A stretch of 64,000 nt of DNA from Mesoterricola sediminis (GTDB lineage: Bacteria > Acidobacteriota > Holophagae > Holophagales > Holophagaceae): contig NZ_AP027081.1 of assembly GCF_030295425.1 (NCBI RefSeq), positions 4,360,001-4,424,000 of the forward strand, written 5' to 3'. Made by a program: the position numbers and the translations under genes. How positions within the stretch are numbered: position 1 is the stretch's first letter; the number at the start of each line of letters is the position of its first letter. A model generated the notes under the pieces. The model was given only the letters and a program-made list of their open reading frames with translations, was not told the origin of the DNA and did no database searches. Below, piece by piece: positions 10,858 to 19,587 of this stretch.

Positions 10858-12735
10858 TCAGGCCTCCGGAGCCCCGCGCTCGATCAGGAGGTGGAGGAGG
10901 GTCACCGCGGCCGGGGTGATGCCCGGGATGCGGGAGGCCTGCCCGAGGGTCTCGGGCCGGTGGCGCTGGAGCTTCTCCTTCACCTCGTTGCTCAGGCCGG
11001 GCAGGTGCTCCACCCGGAAGTCGACGGGGATGCGCACGTGGTCCCAGGCGCGCTGGCCGGCCAGGATACGGGCCTCCCGGGCGTGGAAGTCCTGGTAGCG
11101 CGCCTCGAAGAGGAGGAGGTCCCGCTCGGCGGCGGGTTCCCAGCCGGGCTGGGGCGCGTCCCAGCCCTCGAGGAGGGCCAGGGCCGCGTCGGCCAGGTCC
11201 GGCGTGATCTGCTGGCGCTTGAGGAGGTCGAAGAGGCTCAGGCCCGCGGCCAGGCTCAGGCCGGCGGCCGCGGCCACCGGCCCGAAGGGGGAGGTCGGCG
11301 TCACCCAGGCCTCCCGGCACTGGTCGTGGAGCCGCGCGCGGCGCCCGGCCTTGGCCTCCGCCCGGGCCAGCTCCGCCGGGGCCAGGGCCCCCACCTCCCG
11401 GGCCACCGGCAGGAGGCGGGTGTCGGCGACGTCGCAGGCCAGGCCCAGGCGGTGCTCGGCCCGGGCCGTGAGCATGCGGTAGGGCTCATCCGTGCCCTTG
11501 GTGACGAGGTCGTCGATCATCACCCCGATGTAGGCCTGGTCCCGGCCCAGGATCACCGGCGCCTGGCCCCGGAGCCAGCGGGCGGCATTGATGCCCGCCA
11601 TCAGGCCCTGGCCGGCGGCCTCCTCGTACCCGGTGGTGCCGTTGATCTGGCCGGCGAACCAAAGGCCTGGCAGGCCGTCCACGGCCAGGCCCCGGGTGAG
11701 CTGGAGGGGATCGAAGCTGTCGTACTCGATGGCGTAGCCGGGGCGGAGGATCTCCGCGGCCTCGAACCCGGGGAGGCTCCGGACCATGCGCTCCTGCACG
11801 TCCACGGGCATGGAGGTGGAGAGGCCGGCCAGGTAGATCTCCTGGGTCTCCAGGGAATCCGGCTCCACGAAGATCTGGTGGGAGGTCTTGTCGGGGAACT
11901 TGACGAACTTGTCCTCGATGGACGGGCAGTACCGGGGCCCCACGCCCTCCACGTGGCCCCCGTACATGGAGGACCGGTCCAGGTTCTCCCGCACGGCCCG
12001 CTCCGTCTCGGGGGTGGTGTGCACGATGTGGCAGGGCACCTGGGGCAGGTGGATGCCCTCCCCGTAGAAGCTGAAGGGCCGCGGATCCGGGTCCCCGGCC
12101 TGGGCCTCGAGCCGGCTGAAGTCGATGGTGGCGCGGTTGATGCGGGGGCTGGTCCCGGTCTTGAGGCGCCGGCAGCGGAGACCCAGGGCCCGCAGCTGGT
12201 CCGCCAGCTGGGTCGAGGGGGGCTCCCCGGCCCGGCCCGCGTCCACCTTGCGGGCGCCGATGAGGATGCGGCCGTTGAGGAAGGTGCCCGACGTCAGCAC
12301 GGCGGCGTCGCAGGGGAGGAAGGAGCCGTCCTGGAGCTCCACCCCCTCCAGGCGCCCGCCCTCCCAGCGGAAACAAGCGGCCATCCCCTGGACCAGGCGA
12401 AGGCCGGGCGTGGCCTCCAGGGCGTTGCGGGCCGCGATGCGGTACTTGACCCGATCCGCCTGGGCGCGCGGTCCTCGGACCGCCATGCCCCGGCTGCCAT
12501 TGAGGATGCGGAAGTGGATGCCGGATCGATCGGCCAAACGACCCATCAGGCCGCCGAGGGCATCCAGCTCCCGCACCATGTGGCCCTTGCCCACGCCTCC
12601 GATGCTGGGGTTGCAGCTCATCTGGCCGATCTGGTCCAGATTCATGGTGAGCAGGGTGGTGGGAACGCCCATGCGCGCGGCGATGTGCGCCGCCTCAATG
12701 CCCGCATGTCCGCCACCGATGACCACCAGCCGCAT
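10858..12735 (-). CDS. mnmG: tRNA U34 carboxymethylaminomethyl synthase subunit MnmG
   Basis: A 625-residue FAD protein (GidA) that with MnmE modifies U34 in the anticodons of several tRNAs. It has the N-terminal FAD motif VVIGGGHAGIEAAHIAARMG, the MSCNPSIGGVGKGH family signature, LKTGTSPRI, and GYEEAAGQGLMAG near the middle. The length is normal. No mnmE is in the window. It is the last gene of a minus-strand group with two small membrane proteins upstream, 30 bases away. It is convergent with galU, with six bases between the stops. Confidence 0.97.
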   Translation of the reverse strand: MRLVVIGGGHAGIEAAHIAARMGVPTTLLTMNLDQIGQMSCNPSIGGVGKGHMVRELDALGGLMGRLADRSGIHFRILNGSRGMAVRGPRAQADRVKYRIAARNALEATPGLRLVQGMAACFRWEGGRLEGVELQDGSFLPCDAAVLTSGTFLNGRILIGARKVDAGRAGEPPSTQLADQLRALGLRCRRLKTGTSPRINRATIDFSRLEAQAGDPDPRPFSFYGEGIHLPQVPCHIVHTTPETERAVRENLDRSSMYGGHVEGVGPRYCPSIEDKFVKFPDKTSHQIFVEPDSLETQEIYLAGLSTSMPVDVQERMVRSLPGFEAAEILRPGYAIEYDSFDPLQLTRGLAVDGLPGLWFAGQINGTTGYEEAAGQGLMAGINAARWLRGQAPVILGRDQAYIGVMIDDLVTKGTDEPYRMLTARAEHRLGLACDVADTRLLPVAREVGALAPAELARAEAKAGRRARLHDQCREAWVTPTSPFGPVAAAAGLSLAAGLSLFDLLKRQQITPDLADAALALLEGWDAPQPGWEPAAERDLLLFEARYQDFHAREARILAGQRAWDHVRIPVDFRVEHLPGLSNEVKEKLQRHRPETLGQASRIPGITPAAVTLLHLLIERGAPEA

Positions 12736-12765
12736 GAAAACCCCTCGGAGGCAGTCTAAAGGAAA

Positions 12766-12975
12766 TCAGCCCCGGGTCACCCCGTCCGCCATCTCATCGG
12801 CGGTGGCGCACAGGTCCTGGCCCAGCCGCCGGGCCCGGTCCCGCACCCGGATGCCCAGGTCCTTGAGGTCCGAGCGGAGCTCGGGCCCCGACTTGGGGGT
12901 GGTCAGGGCGACCACGGCCGCGCCGAGGATGAAGAGCATCAGGCCTGAACCGGGGAAGTCGCGTGAGTCACTCAT
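12766..12975 (-). CDS. small membrane-anchored protein, YtxH-like
   Basis: A 69-residue protein with one N-terminal hydrophobic segment (LMLFILGAAVVALTT) followed by an amphipathic, charged tail (LRSDLKDLGIRVRDRARRLGQDL). This layout is seen in YtxH-type small envelope proteins, but the similarity is architectural only. It overlaps the end of the upstream gene by eight bases, so the two are translationally coupled. Function unknown. Confidence 0.6.
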   Translation of the reverse strand: MSDSRDFPGSGLMLFILGAAVVALTTPKSGPELRSDLKDLGIRVRDRARRLGQDLCATADEMADGVTRG

Positions 12976-13354
12976 CGTTTTTCTCCTTGCGATGGGCAGC
13001 GCGCCGGCGCCGCCTGATGAAATCTAGGCCAATCCGGAGCGCTGTCACGAGGCCTTCGACCAGGGATCCGGCCCCGCGCCCGAACAGGCCCATGACGCCG
13101 CGAAGAGCCGAGCTGGCCATCAAGCCGGCGGTAGCCGGCCCCTCGAGGGTGCGTTCCACCAGGGCCGCGGTCCGGTCCACCTGCAACCGGACCTGATGGA
13201 CGTCCTCGGTGATCTGGCGGGCATCCACCCGGAGACTCTCCGCCAGCGCCTGGACCGCCTGGGCGGTCTTTTGGAGCTGGAGGATCAGTGACACCAGGAA
13301 GGCGGCCACCACCGTGATCACGACGGTCAGCACGATCTGCAGGGCATGGTCCAT
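12968..13354 (-). CDS. DUF948-like membrane protein
   Basis: A 128-residue protein with an N-terminal membrane helix (IVLTVVITVVAAFLVSLIL), then a long coiled-coil-prone segment (LQKTAQAVQALAESLRVDARQITEDVHQVRLQVDRT) and a basic C terminus RRRRRAAHRKEK. This order matches DUF948-type proteins, whose role is not known. ATG 13354 has GGAGG upstream and was chosen over the in-frame start at 13375. It forms a coupled pair with the 69-residue protein and leads toward mnmG. Confidence 0.65.
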   Translation of the reverse strand: MDHALQIVLTVVITVVAAFLVSLILQLQKTAQAVQALAESLRVDARQITEDVHQVRLQVDRTAALVERTLEGPATAGLMASSALRGVMGLFGRGAGSLVEGLVTALRIGLDFIRRRRRAAHRKEKNDE

Positions 13355-13428
13355 GTCTGCCTCCGGAAAAGCCACCCCAATGTAGGTAGCCGCCCACCCG
13401 GGAGCCAGTTTTATGGGACAATCGCCCC

Positions 13429-14277
13429 ATGAGACAGCGGATGAACCCCGAGGAGCGCCGGGAACGCCGACGGCGGGTCGTGGCCCGTTCCAAGTTCGCC
13501 CTGCCTTCAGCCGTCACCCTCCTGTCAGTCCTGTGCGGCTTCTCCAGCGTCGTGATGTCCATCAACGCCGCCGGGGGCCATCCGGGCGTCTACTTCCTGT
13601 GGAGCGCCGGCCTCCTCCTGGCGGCGGGCGTCTTCGACGGCCTCGACGGCCGCATCGCCCGGGCCACGAACACGGCCACCGAGTTCGGGGTCCAGCTGGA
13701 CTCCCTGGCGGACGTCCTCAGCTTCGGCATGGCGCCGGCCATCCTGGCCTACCGCTACGGCTTCTTCCAGCTGGGCCTGACGGACCCGACCCTCCGGGCC
13801 GTGGGCTGGGGGGCGAGCTTCTTTTTCGTGGCCTGCGGGGCCCTGCGCCTGGCCCGGTTCAATGTCCAGGTGGGCAGCGTGGACTCCCGGTTCTTCGTGG
13901 GCATGCCCATTCCCGCCGGCGCCGCCTGCGTGGCCGCGGTCATCCTCTGCTGGCCCCACAGCCCCGCCGAGGCCTGGGTGGCCTACGCCTTCGCGGCGGA
14001 ACTCTTCCTGGTGGGCCTGCTGATGGTGTCCACCGTGCGGTTCCCCAGCTTCAAGAAGCGGAGCCAGACCCGCAACGGGGCCCGCCTCGCCACCCTCACG
14101 GTGCTGCTGGTGCTGGCCTCCATCCCCCTGCTCCGGGAGCGGTTCTTCGTCGTCTTCTTCGCGGCCTTCATCACCGGGTCCCTGCTCATGAACCTCGCCT
14201 GGCGCTTCGGCTGGCGAGGCGTCGAGCCCCCCCTCCGGGAGCACCGGCGGGCCGAGGACGGCCCCGAAGCCAGCTAG
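13429..14277 (+). CDS. pssA: CDP-diacylglycerol-serine O-phosphatidyltransferase
   Basis: A 282-residue integral membrane enzyme of phospholipid synthesis that joins CDP-diacylglycerol and serine. The CDP-alcohol phosphotransferase signature (D-G-x2-D-G-R-x-A-R ... G-x3-D-S-x-A-D) lies at about residues 69-96, followed by several hydrophobic helices. The C terminus is soluble and charged. Its stop codon TAG (14275-14277) is part of the 4-base CTAG target duplication of the IS element that begins at the next base, so the reading frame was preserved by the insertion. Confidence 0.92.
   Translation: MRQRMNPEERRERRRRVVARSKFALPSAVTLLSVLCGFSSVVMSINAAGGHPGVYFLWSAGLLLAAGVFDGLDGRIARATNTATEFGVQLDSLADVLSFGMAPAILAYRYGFFQLGLTDPTLRAVGWGASFFFVACGALRLARFNVQVGSVDSRFFVGMPIPAGAACVAAVILCWPHSPAEAWVAYAFAAELFLVGLLMVSTVRFPSFKKRSQTRNGARLATLTVLLVLASIPLLRERFFVVFFAAFITGSLLMNLAWRFGWRGVEPPLREHRRAEDGPEAS
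14274..14277. repeat. left target-site duplication CTAG of the IS
   Basis: CTAG directly outside the left inverted repeat; it is matched by CTAG at 15644-15647 outside the right repeat. The last three bases are the pssA stop codon. Confidence 0.8.
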
Positions 14278-14365
14278 GCTGTGTTCGGAATCTATAGATT
14301 GGATAAATAGTTAACTTGTACTCATACGTAAAGGCTCGTACACCACGAATTTTCCTGGGGTAACG

Positions 14366-15119
14366 ATGCCGAGACGTTTCCTGACCGATGCCATGTGGGC
14401 AAAGCTTGAACCGCTCCTTCCGCCAGAGCGTGGAGGGATGGGGCGATCCCGTCACCCCAACCGTCCCATGGTGGAGGCGATCCTGTGGAGGCACAGGACT
14501 GGGGCGCCGTGGAGGGACCTGCCGGAGGAATTTGGACCTTGGACAAGCGTGTACGCGCGATTTGAGGCCTGGACCAAGCGCGGCGTGTGGCAAAGGATCC
14601 TGGAGTTCCTGCGCAAGGAAGCCGACCTGGAGTGGGTCATGCCGGATGGCACCATCCTTCGCGCTCATCAACATTCAGCAGGCAAAAGGGGGGCTCTGGA
14701 ACCAGGCGCTCGGACGATCTCGGGGTGGATGCTCGACCAAGATCCATTTGATCTGCGATGCCCACGGTAATCCTTTGGATTTCCTGGTCACTCCGGGGCA
14801 AGCCCATGAAAGCCGGTCTGCTGAAGGATTGCTGTGCGGTTGGCAGGCAGAGTACGTGTTCGGAGATCGGGCCTACGATGGGAACCCGGTAAGGAAGGCG
14901 ATCGAGGCCATGGGTGCGACAGCCGTCATCCCACCTCATCCCCGGCGCAAGAATCCGGCGGCCTGGGACTCACACCTATACAAGGCCCGCCATGCCATCG
15001 AGCATGGGTTCGCCAAGCTCAAACAGTTCAGGGCGCTGGCCACCAGGTTCGACAAAACGGCGCGAAGTTTCTCAGCCCAGGTGGCTTTGGCCTGCATCGT
15101 GATCTGGCTGAGGCTATGA
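14366..15119 (+). CDS. IS5/IS427-type DDE transposase, two frames joined by frameshift
   Basis: The transposase is encoded in two overlapping frames. Frame A (from ATG 14366, open to 14770) gives the N-terminal domain (DAMWAKLEPLLPP, RPMVEAILW, DLPEEFGPW) and the first catalytic D in MPDGTILRAHQH. The downstream frame, open to 15119, gives NQALGRSRGGCSTKIHL, the second D in FGDRAYD and the E in RHAIEHGFAKLKQF. The frames must join near the A4G6 run at 14684-14693 by a +1 (or -2) shift, as in related elements that use slippage. All three catalytic residues are present, so it may be active. Confidence 0.82.
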
Positions 15120-15152
15120 GCGGAGGGTGACAAGCGTTCCGGATCCTCATTG

Positions 15153-15206
15153 ATCCTATGAAACGCGGAGGCGCGGAGGATCTCGCAGAGGGTCGCGGAG
15201 GAAAGC
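15153..15206 (+). repeat. left arm of inverted repeat flanking the GxxExxxY fragment
   Basis: A purine-rich repeat built from GCGGAGG-type units. Its core ACGCGGAGGCGCGGAGGATC recurs in inverse orientation at 15474-15530. The arms match over about 50 bases with few mismatches. The 14-mer ACGCGGAGGCGCGG (15163-15176) is also found in a hairpin at 44629-44672. Confidence 0.8.
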
Positions 15207-15255
15207 GCTCCTGGAACCTGCCACCTCCCAATGACACGTCCCAACGGGAGGCGTG

Positions 15256-15475
15256 ATGGGAAGGCATTGGGGAGAGGTCGACGGGGAGGATCATCCGCAC
15301 AAGGAGATCACCCAGGCCATCATCGGGGAGGCCATCGAGATCCAGAAGGCTCTGGGGCACGGACTCCTGGAAGATCCCTACAAGGTCTGTCTGGCGCACT
15401 CCCTGAGACTGGCCGGCCATAAGGTGAAGCGGGAGGTTTTCCTGGATATCGAGTGGAGGGGGCTTGTGGGCTTGA
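15256..15475 (+). pseudogene. truncated GxxExxxY-family (PD-(D/E)XK-like) protein gene
   Basis: About 70 codons matching the N-terminal half of the GxxExxxY family, recognisable from HKEITQAIIGEAIEIQKALG and GLLEDPYKVCLAHSL. Homology stops at about IEWRGL, where the frame runs into the inverted repeat at 15474 (LSPRASARSSAPP). The C-terminal half, which carries the acidic and lysine residues of the presumed nuclease core, is missing, so the product is probably inactive. ATG 15256 or the GTG just before it could start it. It lies wholly inside the IS boundaries as a passenger. Confidence 0.7.
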
Positions 15476-15530
15476 TCCTTTCTCCGCGAGCCTCAGCGAG
15501 ATCCTCCGCGCCTCCGCGTTCCAATAGGAT
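15474..15530 (-). repeat. right arm of inverted repeat flanking the GxxExxxY fragment
   Basis: Inverse copy of 15153-15206. Read on the minus strand it gives ATCCTATTGGAACGCGGAGG followed by the same GCGCGGAGGATCTCGC series. It cuts off the GxxExxxY reading frame. Confidence 0.8.
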
Positions 15531-15643
15531 GCTGCGAATGCGCGGCGCCATCAGGCACTGCAGCACAGACTCACTATTCCAGCTCCTCCATGCTCCGGCA
15601 CGGATGGGTATTAGCCATTACTATCCTAGATGACGAACACACC

Positions 15644-15647
15644 CTAG
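15644..15647. repeat. right target-site duplication CTAG of the IS
   Basis: The second copy of the duplication. Joining the flanks through one CTAG restores a gap of only seven bases between the convergent pssA and DUF192 stop codons. Confidence 0.8.
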
Positions 15648-15654
15648 GTTCGGG

Positions 15655-16167
15655 CTACTTCCGGGTGCGCTTCTTCGCGGGCCTGGCCTTGGCGCCCTCG
15701 GCGGGGACCTTGGCGCCGCCTTCGACGGCCGTACCATCGGCCAGACGGAGGTTCCACCCGATGCGGTCGCCCTTCTTCAGGCCCAGGCGCTTCAAGGTGC
15801 CGGCGGGGAACTCCACGAAGTGGCGGGCGGGAACGGTGCCGCCGTAGCTGGGGCAGTCATCGCCCTTCATGGGGGAGCAGGGGGGCACGTTGTCGGCGGT
15901 CTCCACCACGGTCCCGTCGGCGGTGATCCAGACCACGTCGAGGGAGATGCGGCAGTTCTTCATCCAGATGCTGTGGTACCCGTCCTCGGGGTAGATGAAG
16001 ATCATGCAGCGGTCCGGGGCGAGCCGGTCCCGGAACATGAGGCCCCTTGCCTGCTCCCTCGGATTGCTGGCCACCTCGGCGAGGAAGGCCTTGCCTTTGG
16101 CGACGACGGTCCCCCCATCCGGGGTCCCGGTCGCGGCGAGGAGGAGGCTGAGGAGGAGAGGGGTCAT
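15655..16167 (-). CDS. DUF192 family exported protein
   Basis: A 170-residue protein with an N-terminal signal-like segment (MTPLLLSLLLAATGTP) and a DUF192 domain. The domain shows ARGLMFRDRL, MIFIYPEDG..SIWMKNC and a basic GLKKGDRI strand. DUF192 proteins are small periplasmic beta proteins of unknown function. A lysine/arginine/alanine tail (AKARPAKKRTRK) ends the protein. It is convergent with pssA. The IS right end lies 11 bases past its stop and leaves it intact. Confidence 0.85.
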   Translation of the reverse strand: MTPLLLSLLLAATGTPDGGTVVAKGKAFLAEVASNPREQARGLMFRDRLAPDRCMIFIYPEDGYHSIWMKNCRISLDVVWITADGTVVETADNVPPCSPMKGDDCPSYGGTVPARHFVEFPAGTLKRLGLKKGDRIGWNLRLADGTAVEGGAKVPAEGAKARPAKKRTRK

Positions 16168-16229
16168 GGGCGCTCCAGACGTCGACTTTCATCCTAAAGG
16201 AACCGGCCCTTCATCCCAGCCGGAATTGT

Positions 16230-16248
16230 GGCGGGCCCGGGGCCCGCC
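16230..16248. terminator. GC-rich palindrome between two minus-strand genes
   Basis: GGCGGGCCCGGGGCCCGCC forms a near-perfect short hairpin in the 134-base gap between the aminotransferase stop (16302) and the DUF192 start (16167). There is no T run, so termination is possible but unproven. Confidence 0.35.
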
Positions 16249-16301
16249 CCCCTTGGACCCCGCCGGCCCGCCCCGCGTTGAACGGGCCCGGGCGGTCGGG
16301 T

Positions 16302-17510
16302 TCAGCCCGCCAGCCAGTCCACGATCCGGGCCAGGTCGGCGACCTCGTGCCAGCCGTGGAAGGCGAGGCGCAGGTAGCCCTCCCGCACCGAAACGTAGAT
16401 GCCCCGGCGCATGCCCAGGGCCAGGACCTCGCCCAGGCCTTCGGGGCCCCGGTCCCCGTGGTGCAGGGAGAGGAAGGAGCCGACGCGCCCCGCCTCCAGC
16501 AGGTCCCGAAGGCGCAGCGACTCGGCCCGCCAGGCGGGAACGTCCCCGAGGGCGTCCAGGAGGCGGACCTGGAGGCGCCGCACATGGGCCTGGATCTCGG
16601 GCACGCCGGCCCCGTTCACGGTGCGGAAGGATTCCAGGGCCCCCGCGCAGCTGATGAGGCTGAGGGTCCCGGGCTCCATGCGGCGCCCGTCCTGGAGCCA
16701 GGCCCGGCGGTGGTCGGTGGAGGGGCGGTCGAACTCGGTGCCCCCTTCCACGGAGAGCCAGGAGCCCGTGGGCACCAGCTGCTCCCGGAAGGCGGGGTCG
16801 GTCCAGAGGAAGCCCATGCCCTGGGGGCCCAGCAGGCCCTTGTGGCCGCCCGCGGCGAAGGCGGCGACCCCCGTCAGGTCCGGCACGGCGGTGCCGGCGC
16901 CCTGGATGCCGTCCACCACCAGGTGGACGCCTCGGCCACGACAGGCGGCGGCCAGGGTGGGCAGGTCCAGGACGAGGCCGTCCTGGAAGCGGACCCAGGA
17001 CACAGCCAGGACACGGGTGGAGGGGCCCAGGGCCGCGATCAGCCGGTCCTCGGGCCGATCCCCGGCGGTGGGGGGACGGGTGGCCCAGGCCTCCTCCCCG
17101 GCCCGGTGCCCCTCCCACAGCGGCACCTCCCGGAAGCGCACGCCCCGGGCCTCGAGGGCCTTCCAGGGCCAGATGTTGCTGGGGAACTCGCCCAGGGGGG
17201 CGACGACCTCGTCCCCCCGGCTCCAGCGCAGGGCCTGGGCGACGGTGACCAGGCCGGAGGAGGTGGAGGGGGTGAGGGTGATGTCGGAGGCTTCCCCGCC
17301 CACGAGCCGCGCGGCTTCCGCCCGCAGGGCGTCGGGGATCCCCAGGAAGTCCTCCCGCCACTGGCATTCCCAGGGCCAGAGCTCCTTGTGGAGGTGGGCG
17401 CGCACGGCCCGGACCACGGACCGCGGGACGGGCCCCTCCGAGCAGTGCATGAGCCAGAGGTGGTCGGGGTCCAGGTGGAGGAGGGCGGGGTTGAGGGGCG
17501 GCAGAGTCAC
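16302..17510 (-). CDS. class-V (PLP-dependent) aminotransferase family protein
   Basis: A 402-residue fold-type-I PLP enzyme of the class-V aminotransferase / cysteine-desulfurase superfamily. The cofactor aspartate lies in [10 protein letters not shown] and the Schiff-base lysine in [14 protein letters not shown]. There is no conserved C-terminal catalytic cysteine as in desulfurases, so an isopenicillin-N-epimerase-like or aminotransferase activity is more likely; the substrate is unknown. GTG 17510 was chosen because it overlaps the thyX stop (GTGA) and begins the conserved part. An in-frame extension to 17600 would run far into thyX. Confidence 0.8.
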   Translation of the reverse strand: MTLPPLNPALLHLDPDHLWLMHCSEGPVPRSVVRAVRAHLHKELWPWECQWREDFLGIPDALRAEAARLVGGEASDITLTPSTSSGLVTVAQALRWSRGDEVVAPLGEFPSNIWPWKALEARGVRFREVPLWEGHRAGEEAWATRPPTAGDRPEDRLIAALGPSTRVLAVSWVRFQDGLVLDLPTLAAACRGRGVHLVVDGIQGAGTAVPDLTGVAAFAAGGHKGLLGPQGMGFLWTDPAFREQLVPTGSWLSVEGGTEFDRPSTDHRRAWLQDGRRMEPGTLSLISCAGALESFRTVNGAGVPEIQAHVRRLQVRLLDALGDVPAWRAESLRLRDLLEAGRVGSFLSLHHGDRGPEGLGEVLALGMRRGIYVSVREGYLRLAFHGWHEVADLARIVDWLAG

Positions 17511-19426
17511 GGCCGGACCCGGAGCAGGGCCTGGAGGGACCGGGGATAGACGCCTTCGACGATCCCGCGCACGGCGTGGGCGTACTGCTGGATCTCCCAC
17601 TGGGCGTGGCTGTCGGTGCGGAGGCGGATGAAGTGGGCGGCGGCCTGGAGGCTCACGGTCCAGTAGACCTCGGAGTAGAGGCCCAGGGGCAGGACGCAGC
17701 GGGCCTGCTCCCGGCAGACCCCCAGGGCGATCAGCTGCTTGTACTGGGCGACGGCGTTGCGGCAGGTGGCCAGGAAGACCTCGTGGGCTTGGTCCCCGTC
17801 GGGACCATCCACCCGCCCCTCCGACCCCTGTTTGTTGACCTTGGCCTGGCGGCGGAAGGTTTCGGGGACGAAGAATTCGTCCTCGGGGAACTCTACGTAC
17901 CGGCCGCTGATCTCGTTGAATTCGCTGTTATGGACGACGATCCCGTTGGCCACGAAATTATGCCAGGGGCCTTCGACGCACAGGTCATAGGTGGGCTGGA
18001 CCCCCAGGAAGGCCACCGTCGAAACAGCTACCGGGTGGGCCAGAAGACGATGATCTCCCGTTCTCCTGGGCTTCTGTTCCAGTTCGGGGGGCAGGGTCCC
18101 CACGCATGTGCGGGCAAAGGCCACCTCCGCGTCCCGGTTCCGATGGATCGTCCGATGGCAGGTCGAACAGACCGATGCCAGGTTCCCAGCATCAAAAGCC
18201 CGCGATGGATCCATCCAGACGGGGATGATGTGATGGGCATGGAGGGCCTCGGACCTTTCCCCGCAGGCCTGGCAAATTCCGCCGTTGTTCGCGTGGAGGA
18301 CCTTGGCCTGGCGCGCCGTCCAGGCTCCGATCTTCTCCCGTTCGCTTGAAAGTCCCCCGCGCCACCAGTTGGAGGCCTTTCCCGAGCGGTGGAGTCTTCT
18401 CTTGGCCCGCTGGGCCTCGGTAAGGTCCATTGGACCAGAGGAATAGCTCCGACCCCGGTTCCAGGATTCATGGCCGCGACCGAACCGCGTCTCCTCGGGC
18501 GAGAAGGAAAGGTCATGGACCTTCAGCCATTTCCGGATGGTGTGGGGGGAACAGCCCGCCAATTCCGCCATCTCGGCGAGGCCCCGGCCCAGGCTCCGCT
18601 GCTCCCGCAGCCAATGCGCGTCGCGGTGCGCTTCGACCCCGTTGACCATCAGCGAGCATGGCCTCGTCATCCGGGGTTCCTCCCCTTCCGGGTGCTCCAG
18701 TCCCGTGGCCTCTCCCATCCGCATCCACCCTTGGGAGGTCAGGACGCGATGATTGGTCGTCATGGTGAGCTGTTTGCCGTCCGCGAGGGTCAGCCGGTAA
18801 ACGGGCTGGGGCCCCCGTTCGACGATCCCGGCGATGTGTCCGGTCTCGAAGGTGTTATCGCGCTCGTTGAGAACCCTGAGGTTCATGTTCCGGATCCGGC
18901 TTCTCGCTGAACCCTTCGTGCTGAAGGTGCCCTGGCGGATCTTCCTGACGGTGGCGCGGTCGACACCCGTCTGGCGCTGGATTTCCCGGTCCGAAATCCC
19001 TTGCCTGGCCATGTCCCGGACCAGGGCCACCCGTGCCTCGTCCGGCGCCGTTCCATTACCCTGCCCCGCGGACCAGGCCGTCCACAGTTCATCCATGGTC
19101 TTCCGCAACCTCGGGTTGGCGACCCCATTCGTGTTCACGAAGGTCACGACGGCATCGCCGGTCAAGCAGGCGATGCGGTGTTTCATCCATTGCCGGAAGA
19201 CGAAGATGGGGGCCTTCACGTGGAAGGTCATGGAGGTGTGGCGGAAGGGGGAGGTGTGGTCGTGGGCGGCCAGGTAGTCGATGAGCTTTTCGTCCGCCTC
19301 ATCGAACGTCTCCTTTCGCTTGCCGAAGCTGACCCGGGCGGCGTTGACCACGCTCAGGTCGGACCCCATGTGGTCCACCAGCTTCACGAATCCTCGGTCC
19401 AGGACGGTCTGTTCCAGCAGGGGCAT
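17507..19426 (-). CDS. thyX: flavin-dependent thymidylate synthase ThyX containing an intein
   Basis: A 639-codon gene encoding ThyX, which makes dTMP from dUMP with FAD and methylenetetrahydrofolate, interrupted in frame by an intein (residues 87-500). The exteins are residues 1-86 and 501-639, giving a 225-residue mature enzyme of normal size. The insertion splits the ThyX signature: KHRIA before the intein and [13 protein letters not shown] after it, so the unspliced precursor should be inactive. The first residue of the usual RHR is K here. ATG 19426 is preceded by CCGGAGATCCC. The downstream aminotransferase overlaps by four bases. Confidence 0.95.
   Translation of the reverse strand: MPLLEQTVLDRGFVKLVDHMGSDLSVVNAARVSFGKRKETFDEADEKLIDYLAAHDHTSPFRHTSMTFHVKAPIFVFRQWMKHRIACLTGDAVVTFVNTNGVANPRLRKTMDELWTAWSAGQGNGTAPDEARVALVRDMARQGISDREIQRQTGVDRATVRKIRQGTFSTKGSARSRIRNMNLRVLNERDNTFETGHIAGIVERGPQPVYRLTLADGKQLTMTTNHRVLTSQGWMRMGEATGLEHPEGEEPRMTRPCSLMVNGVEAHRDAHWLREQRSLGRGLAEMAELAGCSPHTIRKWLKVHDLSFSPEETRFGRGHESWNRGRSYSSGPMDLTEAQRAKRRLHRSGKASNWWRGGLSSEREKIGAWTARQAKVLHANNGGICQACGERSEALHAHHIIPVWMDPSRAFDAGNLASVCSTCHRTIHRNRDAEVAFARTCVGTLPPELEQKPRRTGDHRLLAHPVAVSTVAFLGVQPTYDLCVEGPWHNFVANGIVVHNSEFNEISGRYVEFPEDEFFVPETFRRQAKVNKQGSEGRVDGPDGDQAHEVFLATCRNAVAQYKQLIALGVCREQARCVLPLGLYSEVYWTVSLQAAAHFIRLRTDSHAQWEIQQYAHAVRGIVEGVYPRSLQALLRVRP
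17927..19168 (-). other. ThyX intein with HNH homing endonuclease (coding segment)
   Basis: A 414-residue intein. Block A is [10 protein letters not shown] with Cys87 at the N-terminal splice junction, block B includes [10 protein letters not shown] (H226), and block F is [21 protein letters not shown] ending in His499-Asn500, with Ser501 as the first C-extein residue. All splicing residues are intact. The endonuclease portion has an HNH domain at 385-428 (CQACG ... [10 protein letters not shown] ... [10 protein letters not shown]). It also has two helix-turn-helix segments, at about 140-166 ([18 protein letters not shown]) and 281-303 ([19 protein letters not shown]). Codon use is less GC-biased than in the exteins. 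Confidence 0.93.
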
Positions 19427-19587
19427 GGGATCTCCGGTCGGGCCATTGTAACCCGGGTCATCGTCCGCTTCCGGCCCCGGCGCCGACCTGCGATGATGGA
19501 AGGGCTTGGCAGGCAGCCCCGCGCGGACGACGGGCCCCCCGTCCGGAGTCGCCCGGTCCGCGCGCCCCTGCCGCCCATGGAGACGCT

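Larger units (their letters stand above)
14278..15643 (+). mobile_element. IS5-family (IS427-like) insertion sequence with passenger segment
   Basis: A 1366-bp element bounded by imperfect terminal inverted repeats: GCTGTGTTCGGAATCT at 14278-14293 and the complement GGTGTGTTCGTCATCT at 15628-15643 (13 of 16 match). It is flanked by CTAG direct repeats (14274-14277 and 15644-15647), fitting the YTAR target of the IS427 group. The transposase fills 14366-15119. The remaining 524 bases before the right end are unusual for this group, which is typically about 0.85 kb. They hold a truncated GxxExxxY gene between inverted repeats. Its base composition is less GC-rich than the host DNA. Confidence 0.85.

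Noticed and set aside
13429-14277. pssA disruption by the IS
   Set aside because: The insertion falls at the stop codon, which the target duplication retains, so the protein is unchanged.
15120-15160. The true right end of the IS just after the transposase stop
   Set aside because: No sequence there matches the left inverted repeat or shows CTAG. A good inverted repeat with CTAG is found at 15628-15647.
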